Source: JACMLD01 sp044227095 (lineage in GTDB: Bacteria > Bacteroidota > Bacteroidia > Chitinophagales > Chitinophagaceae). Taken from it: DNA of 64,000 nt. Made by a program: the position numbers and the translations under genes. Under the pieces are notes generated by a model. The model did not search any database, had not been told where the DNA came from, and saw only the letters and a program-made list of their open reading frames with translations. Position 1 is the first letter of the stretch; each line of letters starts with the position of its first letter. Positions 1-10,187 of the stretch are shown one piece after another. The stretch is from assembly GCA_044227095.1 (NCBI GenBank), contig JBGAFV010000001.1, forward strand, positions 1,612,001-1,676,000, given 5' to 3'.

Positions 1-2
1 TG

Positions 3-1841
3 GATGAAACTACAGAACAGGTTAAATATATACTGCCTGCTAACCATTACCTGGAAAGCTGGGGCGATGCAGAAATCAAGCCCGGTTATTTCAGCATGAT
101 GCAGCCCACCATCAACCCATTGTTTAAAACACGCCAGTTCCAGGATACTTTATTGAAATGGAGCGGAAGCACAACAGCTTACCACGATTATTTTAAAAAC
201 TATTGGGTAACCAAACTTGGCGGTGAAGAAGGGTATGAAAAAGCGCTGATGAATGGTGTGGTTGAAACGGAAACTGCTGCAGGTGCTGCAACATTCAGTA
301 ATGCAAAAGTAGCAGAAGCAGTTGCTATTACCGGTGGCAAGAAAAAAGTTGGACAATACGAACTTGTTTTATACCAAAAACCAGTTTTAGGTGACGGTCG
401 CCAGGCAAACAACCCATGGTTGCTGGAAACACCCGATCCTATTACAAGAGCAACATGGGATAACTATGTTATCATTTCCCCTGCACTTGGAAAAACTTTA
501 TTGGGTGTTGATATTGCAGATCGCAAACAGGCTGATGAGTTTGAAGTACATCCTGATAAACCCATTCTTAAAATTACAGTAGCTGGCAAAGAACCAGTTT
601 CGCTTCCCGCATTGATTATACCTGGTGTTGAAACAAATACAATTGCAATTGCAGTTGGTTACGGAAGAAATGCAAAATCGGGTCGTGCAACAGTTGGTGC
701 CGGTAAAAATGTTTACCAGCTTGCACTCAACGGCGATTTTAATGTAACCGATGTTGCGGTTGAAGTTGTAAAAGGCGAAACGTATAAAGTAGCGCAGGGA
801 CAAACACACAGCTCTTACGAAGGCCGTGTGGAAGTGGTAAAGGAAATGAAGCTGGAAGATTTTAAAAAGAATCCGGAAGAAATTTTTGAAGAAAGAAGCA
901 AAGAACTGGCCCCTTTTGGTGGCTTAAAGAAATTTACTGAAGAAGGCACCATTTACCCGAACTATGAAAAGCCGGGCATTAAATGGGGTATGAGCATAGA
1001 CCTAAACAGTTGCTTTGGTTGCGGCGCCTGCGTGGTGGCCTGCCAGGCAGAAAACAATGTTGCGGTTGTTGGTAAGAGTGAGGTGCTGCGTTATCACGAT
1101 ATGGCATGGTTGCGTATAGACCGTTACTTCAGTGGTAACCCTGCAGAGCCGGATAGCATCCAGACTATTTTCCAACCTATGCTTTGCCAGCATTGCGATA
1201 ATGCGCCTTGCGAAAACGTTTGTCCTGTTGCTGCTACCAACCACAGCAGTGAAGGATTAAACCAAATGACGTATAACCGTTGTATTGGTACAAGATATTG
1301 TGCCAACAACTGTCCTTATAAAGTACGCCGCTTTAACTGGGCCGATTATACCGGTGCAGACAGCTTCCCGCACAATCAGGATCAGAGCCTTGTAGGTAAA
1401 CTGGATGACACCGTTCTTATGATGAACGATGATCTTACCCGCATGGTGCTTAACCCTGATGTTACTGTAAGAAGCCGTGGTGTTATTGAAAAATGTTCAT
1501 TCTGCGTACAGCGTTTGCAGGAAGGAAAACTGAAAGCGAAAAAAGAAGATCGTGTACTTACAGACAGCGATGTAAAAACAGCTTGTCAGCAGGCTTGTGC
1601 AGCAGATTCAATTGTATTTGGAAATGTAAACAACAAAGACAGCGAAATAAGCACAGTGCGCCGCGAGAACAAAAACCGTTTGTTCTATGCGCTTGAGCAA
1701 CTGCACGTTTTGCCTAATGTTAATTACCTGGCCAAAATACGCAACACAGATTTGCTAACTGGCGTAAAGGACGAGCATGAAGGACATGAAGGGCACAAAG
1801 AAGAAGGTGCAGAGAAGAAAGAAGAAAAAGCTCACGCATAA
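3..1841 (+). CDS. actB: Alternative complex III subunit B, Fe-S subunit (3' part of gene)
   Basis: The reading frame is open from base 3, so the start lies outside the window; the first in-window ATG near base 96 is internal. The visible part is the end of the molybdopterin-like domain followed by the ferredoxin-type domain. Four cysteine clusters mark the Fe-S domain: CFGCGACVVAC, CQHCDNAPCENVC, CIGTRYCANNC and CSFCVQRLQ with a later CQQAC. ActB passes electrons within the periplasmic part of alternative complex III, a quinol:cytochrome c oxidoreductase that replaces bc1. The tail is rich in His, Glu and Lys. actC follows after 109 bases, and the cluster order supports the call. Confidence 0.95.
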   Translation, partial: DETTEQVKYILPANHYLESWGDAEIKPGYFSMMQPTINPLFKTRQFQDTLLKWSGSTTAYHDYFKNYWVTKLGGEEGYEKALMNGVVETETAAGAATFSNAKVAEAVAITGGKKKVGQYELVLYQKPVLGDGRQANNPWLLETPDPITRATWDNYVIISPALGKTLLGVDIADRKQADEFEVHPDKPILKITVAGKEPVSLPALIIPGVETNTIAIAVGYGRNAKSGRATVGAGKNVYQLALNGDFNVTDVAVEVVKGETYKVAQGQTHSSYEGRVEVVKEMKLEDFKKNPEEIFEERSKELAPFGGLKKFTEEGTIYPNYEKPGIKWGMSIDLNSCFGCGACVVACQAENNVAVVGKSEVLRYHDMAWLRIDRYFSGNPAEPDSIQTIFQPMLCQHCDNAPCENVCPVAATNHSSEGLNQMTYNRCIGTRYCANNCPYKVRRFNWADYTGADSFPHNQDQSLVGKLDDTVLMMNDDLTRMVLNPDVTVRSRGVIEKCSFCVQRLQEGKLKAKKEDRVLTDSDVKTACQQACAADSIVFGNVNNKDSEISTVRRENKNRLFYALEQLHVLPNVNYLAKIRNTDLLTGVKDEHEGHEGHKEEGAEKKEEKAHA

Positions 1842-1950
1842 CCGTTAGTTGCGGATAAGAAGAATAGCAGGCAGTAGACAGATATAAAGTTCTTATAAGA
1901 AATCGTAAAAGGCTAAAAGCGCACAGCTAATAGCTAAAAGCTCAAAGAAT

Positions 1951-3396
1951 ATGTCATTACTCAGATACGAATCACAGACCCGCGAACCACTGGTAACAGG
2001 TGAAAAAAACTATCACCAGGTTACAGAAGATATTATCAGGCCCATAGAAATGAAGCCAAGCCGTTTGTGGTACATTGGTTTTATTATATCAGTGCTGCTT
2101 TTGTGCTTTGGTATTTTTTCTGTTACCATGGAGGTTACTTATGGCGTAGGTCAGTGGAACCTTGGTAAAACCATCGGTTGGGGTTGGGATATTACCAACT
2201 TCGTTTGGTGGGTTGGTATTGGTCACGCAGGTACGCTTATCTCCGCCATCTTATTGTTATTCCGCCAGGGTTGGAGAACAGGTGTAAACCGTGCAGCAGA
2301 AGCGATGACAATTTTTGCGGTAATGTGTGCAGGGCAGTTTCCTATCTGGCACATGGGCCGTGTATGGATGGCATTCTTTGTATTACCTTATCCAAATACA
2401 AGAGGTCCGCTATGGGTAAACTTTAACTCACCACTTTTGTGGGATGTATTTGCGATATCAACTTACTTCACCGTTTCATTATTATTCTGGTATTCTGGTT
2501 TATTGCCCGATTTGGCTACAGTAAGGGACAGGGCCAAACTGAAATGGAGAAAATTTATGTACGGATTGTTAAGCTTTGGATGGACAGGTTCTACCAAACA
2601 CTGGCAACGTCATGAAAGTTTATCGCTTGTACTTGCAGGTTTAAGTACACCACTGGTACTTTCAGTACACACTATTGTATCTTTTGACTTCGCAACTTCA
2701 GTTGTACCTGGATGGCATACTACTATCTTTCCTCCTTACTTTGTTGCTGGTGCGGTATTCTCTGGTTTTGCTATGGTGCAAACACTGTTGCTTATTACAA
2801 GAAAAGTTTTATACCTGGAAGATTATATTACGCTTGAGCACATTGAAGTAATGAACAAAGTAATTGTGCTTACCGGTTCTATTGTGGGCGTGGCATACAT
2901 TACCGAGTTGTTCATTAGCTGGTATGGCCAAAACCCTTATGAAGCAGCAGCTTTCAGAAACAGGTGGGATTTAACTACGCCATATGCATGGAGCTATTAC
3001 ATCATGATGGGTTGTAACGTACTTTCTCCGCAGTTCTTCTGGTTTAAGAAACTGCGCCGCAACCTGTTGTTTACTTTCTTTATGAGCATATTGGTAAACG
3101 TAGGTATGTGGTTTGAACGTTTTGTAATCATTGTTACATCTATCTACCGCGACTTCTTACCAAGTAGCTGGAGTACTTACTATGCACCCAGTTTGTTTGA
3201 AGTTGGCTTTTACCTCGGAACTTTTGGATTGTTCTTTACATGCTACTTCCTGTTCTCCAAATTCTTCCCGGTAATTGCAGTAGCAGAAATTAAACATATA
3301 CTGAAGAAAAATGGCGAAAGCTATAAGAACAATATGACAAGGCTTGATACGCAGACTGCAGACGAATTTGCACACGACCATGCACATGCGCATTAA
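1951..3396 (+). CDS. actC: Alternative complex III subunit C, NrfD/PsrC-like membrane quinol subunit
   Basis: 481 residues with about ten hydrophobic helices; NrfD-family membrane protein that binds menaquinol and hands electrons to the ActB iron-sulfur chain. The N-terminal 45 residues are polar, then membrane segments run to about residue 445, and the tail ends in a His-rich stretch (HDHAHAH). Length and position between actB and actD are as usual for the ACIII cluster. The spacer upstream (1842-1950) is made of degenerate AGCT/GCTAAAAG words, and the same kind of spacer precedes actD. Confidence 0.95.
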   Translation: MSLLRYESQTREPLVTGEKNYHQVTEDIIRPIEMKPSRLWYIGFIISVLLLCFGIFSVTMEVTYGVGQWNLGKTIGWGWDITNFVWWVGIGHAGTLISAILLLFRQGWRTGVNRAAEAMTIFAVMCAGQFPIWHMGRVWMAFFVLPYPNTRGPLWVNFNSPLLWDVFAISTYFTVSLLFWYSGLLPDLATVRDRAKLKWRKFMYGLLSFGWTGSTKHWQRHESLSLVLAGLSTPLVLSVHTIVSFDFATSVVPGWHTTIFPPYFVAGAVFSGFAMVQTLLLITRKVLYLEDYITLEHIEVMNKVIVLTGSIVGVAYITELFISWYGQNPYEAAAFRNRWDLTTPYAWSYYIMMGCNVLSPQFFWFKKLRRNLLFTFFMSILVNVGMWFERFVIIVTSIYRDFLPSSWSTYYAPSLFEVGFYLGTFGLFFTCYFLFSKFFPVIAVAEIKHILKKNGESYKNNMTRLDTQTADEFAHDHAHAH

Positions 3397-3493
3397 TGAT
3401 GAAATGTAAAGATTGAAAACAAAGAATAAGATTTAGTTTTTAGAATAGATACAAGCTCGCAGCTCACAGCTAAAGGCTCAAAGCTTTAAAAAT

Positions 3494-4081
3494 ATGAGTG
3501 TAAAAAAATTTATTGTAGGCTGTTTTGATGAAGAAACTACACTGTTCAACGCAGTGAAGAATGTTCGCAAAAGCGGCTATAAGATCCATGATGTGTACAC
3601 GCCCTTTCCTATTCACGGGCTTGACAAAGTAATGGGCCTCCGCGATACAAGTTTGCATACTGCAGGTTTTATTTATGCAATAACAGGTACATCAACTGCG
3701 CTGTCATTTATCAGCTGGGTTTTTACAAAAGACTGGCCTTTAAATATTGGTGGTAAACCTCACTTTGCATTACCAGCGTGGATACCCATTATGTTTGAGC
3801 TTACCGTGTTGTTTTCTGCTGTTGGTATGGTGCTTACATTTTGCTACCTGTGCCAGTTGGCACCTTTTGTAAAAAAACATCACTTTCATGCAAGGGCTAC
3901 AGACGATTTATTTGTAATGGTAATAGAACCTACTGCAAAAACAAACGAAGCAGATGTACTTGGATTCTTACAGAAGCATGGCGCAGTAGAAACTAATGTG
4001 CAGGAAGCAGAAAGCGGATGGTGGCTTGGCAGGTACGATAGGGACACACTGCCTTTTGAAGTTAGGGAAGCAAACGTATAA
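3494..4081 (+). CDS. actD: Alternative complex III subunit D (DUF3341)
   Basis: 195 residues, DUF3341 family. The N-terminal cytoplasmic part starts KKFIVGCFDEETTLFNAV and carries the family's VYTPFPIHGLD segment; two membrane helices follow at roughly residues 60-80 and 95-120, and a soluble ferredoxin-like end. It is a structural subunit of ACIII with no cofactor. It sits 97 bases after actC and 34 bases before actE. Confidence 0.93.
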   Translation: MSVKKFIVGCFDEETTLFNAVKNVRKSGYKIHDVYTPFPIHGLDKVMGLRDTSLHTAGFIYAITGTSTALSFISWVFTKDWPLNIGGKPHFALPAWIPIMFELTVLFSAVGMVLTFCYLCQLAPFVKKHHFHARATDDLFVMVIEPTAKTNEADVLGFLQKHGAVETNVQEAESGWWLGRYDRDTLPFEVREANV

Positions 4082-4115
4082 GCAATATTTGAAACGATTT
4101 TTTATTTCAATACAG

Positions 4116-4778
4116 ATGAAGAAATTATCCATCATAGCAATTGTAATAGCGGCGGTAGTACTGGCACAAAGCTGCAGCGATGTAAAGCGTAAGCCGAACA
4201 GGGTGTACATGCCGGATATGGCCTATAGTGTGGCTGTTGAAACTTATTCCGATTACAGCAAACTGGCTGCTAATGGCATATTTTACAATGCACGTCCTGT
4301 ACCAGGTACTGTAAAAAGAGGTGAAGAAGGATTTCATTATGAAATGCTGACTGATACAACCGGTGCTTACGCAACTTCTGGTAATATCAAAAACCCATTA
4401 GCTGCTATGGATGAAATGCAAAGCAAAGAAGCAGAAAGGCTTTACCTGGTTAACTGTGGTATTTGCCATGGTCCAAAGCTTGATGGCAATGGCCCATTAT
4501 ATAAAGACGGAAACGGACCTTATCCTGCAAAACCAGCTAACCTTAGCGGTTCGGATGCAAAGTATGCAAGCATGGCAGAAGGAACTATGTTTTTTTCTAT
4601 GACTTACGGTCACAACATGATGGGCAGTTACGCATCTCAGGTTTCGCCAAAACAGCGCTGGATGATTGTTAGCTATATAAAATCAAAACAAGGAAAAGCA
4701 GCAGCACCTGCAGCGGCTACTACAACAGCAGCGGCAGCACCTGCAGCAGCAAAGGATTCAGCAGCTGCAAAAAAATAA
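4116..4778 (+). CDS. actE: Alternative complex III subunit E, lipoprotein mono-heme cytochrome c
   Basis: 220 residues from the ATG at 4116; a longer open frame begins at 3996 inside actD, but the 4116 start gives a clean lipoprotein signal (MKKLSIIAI... ending in AQSC). One heme site, CGICH, lies near residue 112, with a later Met-containing stretch (YGHNMMGSY) likely to supply the axial ligand. It probably carries electrons out of ACIII towards the neighbouring oxidase. The C-terminus is a low-complexity Ala/Thr/Lys tail. Confidence 0.93.
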   Translation: MKKLSIIAIVIAAVVLAQSCSDVKRKPNRVYMPDMAYSVAVETYSDYSKLAANGIFYNARPVPGTVKRGEEGFHYEMLTDTTGAYATSGNIKNPLAAMDEMQSKEAERLYLVNCGICHGPKLDGNGPLYKDGNGPYPAKPANLSGSDAKYASMAEGTMFFSMTYGHNMMGSYASQVSPKQRWMIVSYIKSKQGKAAAPAAATTTAAAAPAAAKDSAAAKK

Positions 4779-4823
4779 GTGTAGAGGTAATATTAAGATT
4801 GAACGATTATAAATTTATTGAGA

Positions 4824-6080
4824 ATGTCGTCATTTAAAGATCAATTTGAGATTCCTTCAAAGTACAAGACCCTGTCAATGGCATTAATGGGTATTGGCGT
4901 TGTGTCTGTACTGGTAGGCTATTTTATGTACGGTAGCAGCTCAGACGAAGAAGTAAATGCAAGGTTCTGGGGCACACTGCTGCAAAACAGTGTTTATTTT
5001 CTGTTGATCTGTAATGCGGCTATGTTTTTTATTTGCGCAACTACGTTGGGTATGGGCGCCTTTCAGATGGCTTTCCGCCGTGTAACAGAAGCTATTTCTG
5101 TTGCAGTTATTCCACTGGGTGCTATTGCGTTGTTTGTTCTGCTTGCACTAATCTTTGGAGACAAACATCATATTTACCACTGGCTGGATCCTAAACCAGA
5201 TGATAAAATCATTATTGGTAAAAGCGTTTTCCTTAACCGTGGTTTTTATATTGTATGGACTATCCTTACCATTGTTTTGTGGGCTGTGCTGGGTTATAAA
5301 ATGAGGTCACTCTCACGTGAACTGGATGAAAACCCTGTTGCGGATGTTGAAGAAGGCAAAAAATATATTTTTAAGAATACAGTTTGGGCTTCTTTGTTCC
5401 TGGTATGGTTTGCATTAACTGTTGCTTCTACCATTCCATGGTTGTGGCTAATGAGTATTGACGCACACTGGTATTCTACCATGTATAGCTGGTACACTTT
5501 TGCAAGCACGTTTGTTGCCGGCATGTCTTTAATAGCAATCTTTGTTATCTATCTTAAAAACCTTGGCTATCTGCCATTGGTGAATGAAGAGCACCTGCAC
5601 GATATTGGCAAGTTCATGTTTGCGTTTTCTATCTTCTGGACATATCTATGGTTCTCTCAGTATATGCTGATATGGTACAGTAACCAACCAGAAGAAACCA
5701 TTTACTTTATCGACAGGATTGGTAACCACGAACACAGCAACGGCTTTAAAGGCCTGTTCTTCCTTAACCTTATTATCAATTTTATTTGCCCTATTTTAAT
5801 ATTAATGCGCAGGGGATCAAAAAGAAATTATACCACTATGACCTTTATGGCCATATTGATAATATTTGGCCACTGGCTGGATTTTTACCAGATGGTTTTC
5901 CCTGCTATTACAAAGGATGCAAACGGGCAAACGCATCCGCAATTAAACCTTTTTGATTTTGGTGTGGCATTGGGTTTTGTAGGACTGATTATGTTTTCTG
6001 TTGCAAGGGCATTAACCAAAGCGCCACTTACAGCCAAAAACCATCCGTTCTTTAAAGAAAGTATTATTCATCACACATAA
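4824..6080 (+). CDS. actF: Alternative complex III subunit F, membrane quinol-side subunit
   Basis: 418 residues from the ATG at 4824; a TTG two codons upstream is also possible. Ten or so hydrophobic helices, the pattern of ActF, a shorter NrfD relative. Features such as LMSIDAHWYSTMYSWYTFA and the ending HPFFKESIIHHT are typical of Bacteroidota ActF. It completes the ACIII set just before the oxidase genes; 115 bases separate it from subunit II. Confidence 0.93.
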   Translation: MSSFKDQFEIPSKYKTLSMALMGIGVVSVLVGYFMYGSSSDEEVNARFWGTLLQNSVYFLLICNAAMFFICATTLGMGAFQMAFRRVTEAISVAVIPLGAIALFVLLALIFGDKHHIYHWLDPKPDDKIIIGKSVFLNRGFYIVWTILTIVLWAVLGYKMRSLSRELDENPVADVEEGKKYIFKNTVWASLFLVWFALTVASTIPWLWLMSIDAHWYSTMYSWYTFASTFVAGMSLIAIFVIYLKNLGYLPLVNEEHLHDIGKFMFAFSIFWTYLWFSQYMLIWYSNQPEETIYFIDRIGNHEHSNGFKGLFFLNLIINFICPILILMRRGSKRNYTTMTFMAILIIFGHWLDFYQMVFPAITKDANGQTHPQLNLFDFGVALGFVGLIMFSVARALTKAPLTAKNHPFFKESIIHHT

Positions 6081-6195
6081 ATTAATCTCATTGCTTAAGC
6101 TTTACCTTTTTCAGCAACCAGAATTAAGTAAAGCTTAAACAAAAAGAACAGCAGGGATAATTATTTTAAAACTTTGTATAAATCATTAAGCGGTT

Positions 6196-7299
6196 ATGTC
6201 TCTAACAACCATTTTTATATTGGCGATTTTGTTACTGGGCTTTCTTATTACGTTCCAGATAGCAAAAGCAAGTGAGTATGTGGGTATACTGAAAGGGGAA
6301 AAGAAAACACTTGAGCAGAATAACCGCATCAATGCATTTTTGCTGATCCTCTTCCTGGTAGGCGGTCTTATTGGTGTGTATTGCTGCCATGAAATGTTTA
6401 AAGACAAAATACTGGGCGAAGCTGCTTCAGACCACGGGCAGAAGATAGACAGCATGCTTTTGAAAACACTTATCATTACCGGTATTGTGTTTGTTCTAAC
6501 ACAGGTATTGCTGTTTTGGTTTGCATTTAAATACCAGTATTCAGAAAAAAGAAAAGCATATTACCTTCCTCACAACAATACACTTGAATTAATCTGGACT
6601 GTTGTACCTGCCATCTTCTTAACCGTACTGGTAGGTTATGGTTTGTTCTACTGGTTTAAAATAACAGGAGATCCTCCAAAAGATTCACTGGTAGTAGAAG
6701 TAACCGGCAAACAGTTTAACTGGATTATGCGCTACCCCGGTAAAGACGGTGTATTTGGCAGAAAGTATTATAAAAACATTAGCGACCCTGCAGACAATTC
6801 TCTTGGTTTAATCTGGAGCGATGTGCCAGAACTTAATCTGAAAGCAGATAAAGCATCGCAGGATGATATTGTAACTGACAAGTTAATGCTGATAGTAAAC
6901 AAGCCGGTTAAATTGATTATTGGTTCAAGAGATGTGATACATGATGTAGGCCTTGTGCATTTCAGGATGAAGATGGATGCTGTACCAGGTACTCCAACAA
7001 CAATGTGGTTTACGCCGCTGTACACAACTAAGCAAATGAAAGAAATGACGCACAATCCTGATTTTGTGTATGAACTTTCCTGCGACCAGATGTGCGGTAA
7101 AGGCCACTACTCTATGAAAGGACAGGTAGAAGTAGTAACACAGGCAGAGTTTGATGCATGGCTAATTTCTCAAAAACCAAAATACCAGACAGCAGTATTG
7201 GATAAAGAGAAAGAGAAAACAGAAAAGCCAGCAGCACAAGACAGTACAAAAACAACAATGAACGCTGTTGCACCAAATACAGTAGCAGTAAAGAAATAA
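6196..7299 (+). CDS. coxB: Cytochrome c oxidase subunit II
   Basis: 367 residues. An extra N-terminal helix precedes the usual two-helix anchor (about residues 90-155), followed by the CuA cupredoxin domain. CuA ligands are visible: H in VIHDVGLVHF, then CDQMCGKGHYSMKG. There is no fused cytochrome c domain, so the electron donor is probably ActE or another cytochrome. The C-terminal 50 residues are a Lys/Glu/Ala-rich extension. An AACTTTG element lies near 6170 and may be a promoter -7 box. Confidence 0.95.
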   Translation: MSLTTIFILAILLLGFLITFQIAKASEYVGILKGEKKTLEQNNRINAFLLILFLVGGLIGVYCCHEMFKDKILGEAASDHGQKIDSMLLKTLIITGIVFVLTQVLLFWFAFKYQYSEKRKAYYLPHNNTLELIWTVVPAIFLTVLVGYGLFYWFKITGDPPKDSLVVEVTGKQFNWIMRYPGKDGVFGRKYYKNISDPADNSLGLIWSDVPELNLKADKASQDDIVTDKLMLIVNKPVKLIIGSRDVIHDVGLVHFRMKMDAVPGTPTTMWFTPLYTTKQMKEMTHNPDFVYELSCDQMCGKGHYSMKGQVEVVTQAEFDAWLISQKPKYQTAVLDKEKEKTEKPAAQDSTKTTMNAVAPNTVAVKK

Positions 7300-7353
7300 G
7301 GTATAATCCAATAATAGGAAAGGCGATTCAGTTGCCCGATAAATGATTTTGAT

Positions 7354-9171
7354 ATGAGTAATGAAGCATTAACACACGGAGCAGACGTACACACTTCACA
7401 TGATACACATCATGATGAGCACCATGTACACCACCACAAAGAGACGTTTATTACCAAGTACGTCTTTAGCATGGATCACAAGATGATTGCCAAACAGTTC
7501 CTGATTACAGGTATCATCTGGGCTTTTTTGGGTGGCTTAATGTCTGTGTTGTTCCGTTTGCAATTGGGATATCCGGATCAAACTTTTCCCTGGTTGGAAG
7601 ATATTCTAGGCCATTGGGCAAAGGGTGGTAAAATTCAGCCCGAGTTTTACTATGCATTGGTAACCATGCACGGTACCGTATTGGTGTTTTTTGTATTAAC
7701 AGCAGGATTGAGCGGTACATTCGCCAACTTTTTAATTCCATTACAGATTGGTGCAAGGGATATGGCTTCTCCTTTCTTAAATATGTTGTCTTACTGGTTC
7801 TTCTGGTTGGCCAGCGTTATAATGCTTTCATCTTTATTTGTGCAAACCGGTCCCGCAAGCGGTGGATGGACATCTTACCCTCCGCTAAGTGCATTGGGTG
7901 GCGCATCTGAAGGTTCTAAAACAGGGGTGGATTTGTGGATTATCAGTATGGCAATGTTCGTGGTATCATCACTGTTAGGAGGCCTTAACTATATCTCTAC
8001 CATTCTTAACATGCGTACCAAAGGTATGAGCATGACAAGAATACCATTAACCATCTGGGCTTTGTTCTTTACAGCCGTTCTGGGTGTATTGTCTTTCCCG
8101 GTATTGTTAAGCGGTTTCATCCTTTTGTTGTTCGACCGTCACGCAGGTACCAGCTTTTATCTTTCTGATATTTATTTGGCTTCCGGCGAAGCTTTACCAA
8201 ATGAAGGCGGAAGTGCTATTCTCTTCCAGCATTTGTTCTGGTTCCTTGGTCACCCCGAAGTGTACATTATCCTTCTGCCGGCAATGGGTATGGTGTCCGA
8301 AATATTATCTACCAATTCACGCAAACCCATCTTCGGTTATATGGCAATGGTAGGCTCTTTGTTTGCCATTGCAATACTTGCGTTCCTTGTATGGGCGCAC
8401 CACATGTTTGTAACAGGTCTTAATCCTTTCCTTGGTTCAGTATTCGTATTGCTTACATTGCTTATTGCTGTACCAAGTGCTATTAAAGTATTTAACTGGC
8501 TCACTACTTTATGGAGAGGCAATATCCGCTTTACACCGGGCATGCTCTTCTCTATCGGTTTTGTAAGCTTGTTTATCTCCGGTGGCCTTACAGGTATTTG
8601 GTTAGGTAACTCATCTTTGGATATTCACTTGCACGATACATACTTTGTAATTGCACACTTCCATATTGTAATGGGTGTTGCATCATTCTTTGGCATGTTT
8701 GCAGGTATTTATCATTGGTATCCTAAAATGTATGGCCGTTATTTAAACAACACAATGGCATATATCCATTTCTGGGTAACCATGATTGGCGCTTATCTTA
8801 TCTTCTGGCCAATGCACTACGAAGGGTTAGCAGGTATGCCCCGTCGTTATCTCGATTACAGTAACTGGGTAAGCTTTAACCAGTTTGGTGGCTTAAACAG
8901 GTTTATTTCTATAGTGGCAATGATTGTGTTTTCTGTTCAGTTGTTGTTTGTGTTTAATTTCTTCTACTCTATTTTCAAAGGAAGAAGGGTTACATCGCAA
9001 AACCCATGGGGTTCTAATACACTTGAATGGACAGCGCCTATCCGTCCAGGCCACGGTAACTGGCCCGGAGAAATTCCGGAAGTACACCGTTGGGCATATG
9101 ATTACGGTAAAGACGGAAGAGAATTTATTCCGCAAACAGAACCGATAGGGGCCAACGAAAGCCATCATTGA
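7354..9171 (+). CDS. ctaD: Cytochrome c oxidase subunit I, A1-type heme-copper oxidase
   Basis: 605 residues, 12 predicted helices after a His-rich N-terminus. Ligands are in place: the heme a His in TMHGTVLVFF, the CuB/Tyr motif GHPEVYI with the A1-type proton-channel Glu, CuB HH in WAHHMFVTG, and the heme a3 and heme a histidines in HDTYFVIAHFHIVMG. It reduces oxygen to water and pumps protons. The gene follows subunit II by 54 bases and is part of the ACIII-oxidase supercomplex locus. Confidence 0.97.
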   Translation: MSNEALTHGADVHTSHDTHHDEHHVHHHKETFITKYVFSMDHKMIAKQFLITGIIWAFLGGLMSVLFRLQLGYPDQTFPWLEDILGHWAKGGKIQPEFYYALVTMHGTVLVFFVLTAGLSGTFANFLIPLQIGARDMASPFLNMLSYWFFWLASVIMLSSLFVQTGPASGGWTSYPPLSALGGASEGSKTGVDLWIISMAMFVVSSLLGGLNYISTILNMRTKGMSMTRIPLTIWALFFTAVLGVLSFPVLLSGFILLLFDRHAGTSFYLSDIYLASGEALPNEGGSAILFQHLFWFLGHPEVYIILLPAMGMVSEILSTNSRKPIFGYMAMVGSLFAIAILAFLVWAHHMFVTGLNPFLGSVFVLLTLLIAVPSAIKVFNWLTTLWRGNIRFTPGMLFSIGFVSLFISGGLTGIWLGNSSLDIHLHDTYFVIAHFHIVMGVASFFGMFAGIYHWYPKMYGRYLNNTMAYIHFWVTMIGAYLIFWPMHYEGLAGMPRRYLDYSNWVSFNQFGGLNRFISIVAMIVFSVQLLFVFNFFYSIFKGRRVTSQNPWGSNTLEWTAPIRPGHGNWPGEIPEVHRWAYDYGKDGREFIPQTEPIGANESHH

Positions 9172-9215
9172 TTTTTAATTTGTGTTGATTGGTTGATTAA
9201 GTTGATTAAAAAAAA

Positions 9216-10172
9216 GTGCAAAAAGACAACAGTACAGATAAATCAAGTTCTTTTACATTGGCCAGCAAGCTGAGGGATTACATGATGCTTGTAAAATTCA
9301 GCCTCACTTTTATGGTGGTTTTTTCTGCCGTAGTGAGTTACCTGCTGGCGCCGAAAATTATTGGCTTTAATGCAAAAATGATCCTGCTTTTGTTTGCAGG
9401 TGGTTTTTTGGTAACTGGCAGCGCCAATGCCATAAACCAGGTAGTAGAAAGAGATACAGATGCATTAATGAAGCGAACTGCAAAAAGGCCATTGGCAAGT
9501 GGTAGAATGAGTGCTGAAGAAGGATGGGCATTTGCAGTTATTACCGGGGCTTTGGGTGTTTTTATACTTTGGTATTTTTTCAATCCATTGTCTGCAGGTT
9601 TGGCCGCATTCAGTTTATTCCTGTATTCATTTATCTACACGCCATTAAAAAAAATAAATTCCATCTCTGTACTTGTAGGTGCAGTGCCGGGTGCTTTGCC
9701 TTGTTTAATAGGATGGGCAGCTGGTAACGATGCGTTAAGTGCAGGCGGATGGGCATTGTTTGCAATACAGTTCTTTTGGCAGTTTCCGCATTTCTGGGCT
9801 ATAGCCTGGATTGCGCATAAAGATTATTCTGGCGCCGGTTTTAAACTGTTGCCAAGTGTAGAAGGGCCAACAAAATATTCAGCAATACAATCAATTATTT
9901 ATTCTTTGTTGCTGATACCAGTTGGTATACTGCCTTATGTTTTTGATATGAGTGGGCTGATAAGTTTTGTGATTGTGTTTATTGCCAATTTATATATGGT
10001 TTGGCAATGTGTAAGGCTTTACAGGGAAATGGAACTGAAAGCAGCAAGAAGGGTAATGTTTAGCAGCTATATTTATTTGCCTGTAGTATTACTGGCTTTG
10101 CTGGCAAACAAATTACCGCCAGCGAGAATTGAAACCGGGTTTATTCAGTTAATGCAGTTTGTAACAGGGTAA
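9216..10172 (+). CDS. ctaB: Protoheme IX farnesyltransferase (heme O synthase)
   Basis: 318 residues from a GTG start; the first in-frame ATG would cut away the polar N-terminus. UbiA-superfamily prenyltransferase with the two Asp-rich segments NQVVERDTDALMKRT and AHKDYSGAGFKLLP. It adds farnesyl to heme b to give heme O, the precursor of the oxidase heme a. About nine hydrophobic helices. Its place between subunits I and III is usual in Bacteroidota. Confidence 0.95.
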   Translation: MQKDNSTDKSSSFTLASKLRDYMMLVKFSLTFMVVFSAVVSYLLAPKIIGFNAKMILLLFAGGFLVTGSANAINQVVERDTDALMKRTAKRPLASGRMSAEEGWAFAVITGALGVFILWYFFNPLSAGLAAFSLFLYSFIYTPLKKINSISVLVGAVPGALPCLIGWAAGNDALSAGGWALFAIQFFWQFPHFWAIAWIAHKDYSGAGFKLLPSVEGPTKYSAIQSIIYSLLLIPVGILPYVFDMSGLISFVIVFIANLYMVWQCVRLYREMELKAARRVMFSSYIYLPVVLLALLANKLPPARIETGFIQLMQFVTG

Positions 10173-10187
10173 AACCTGTAATTAATA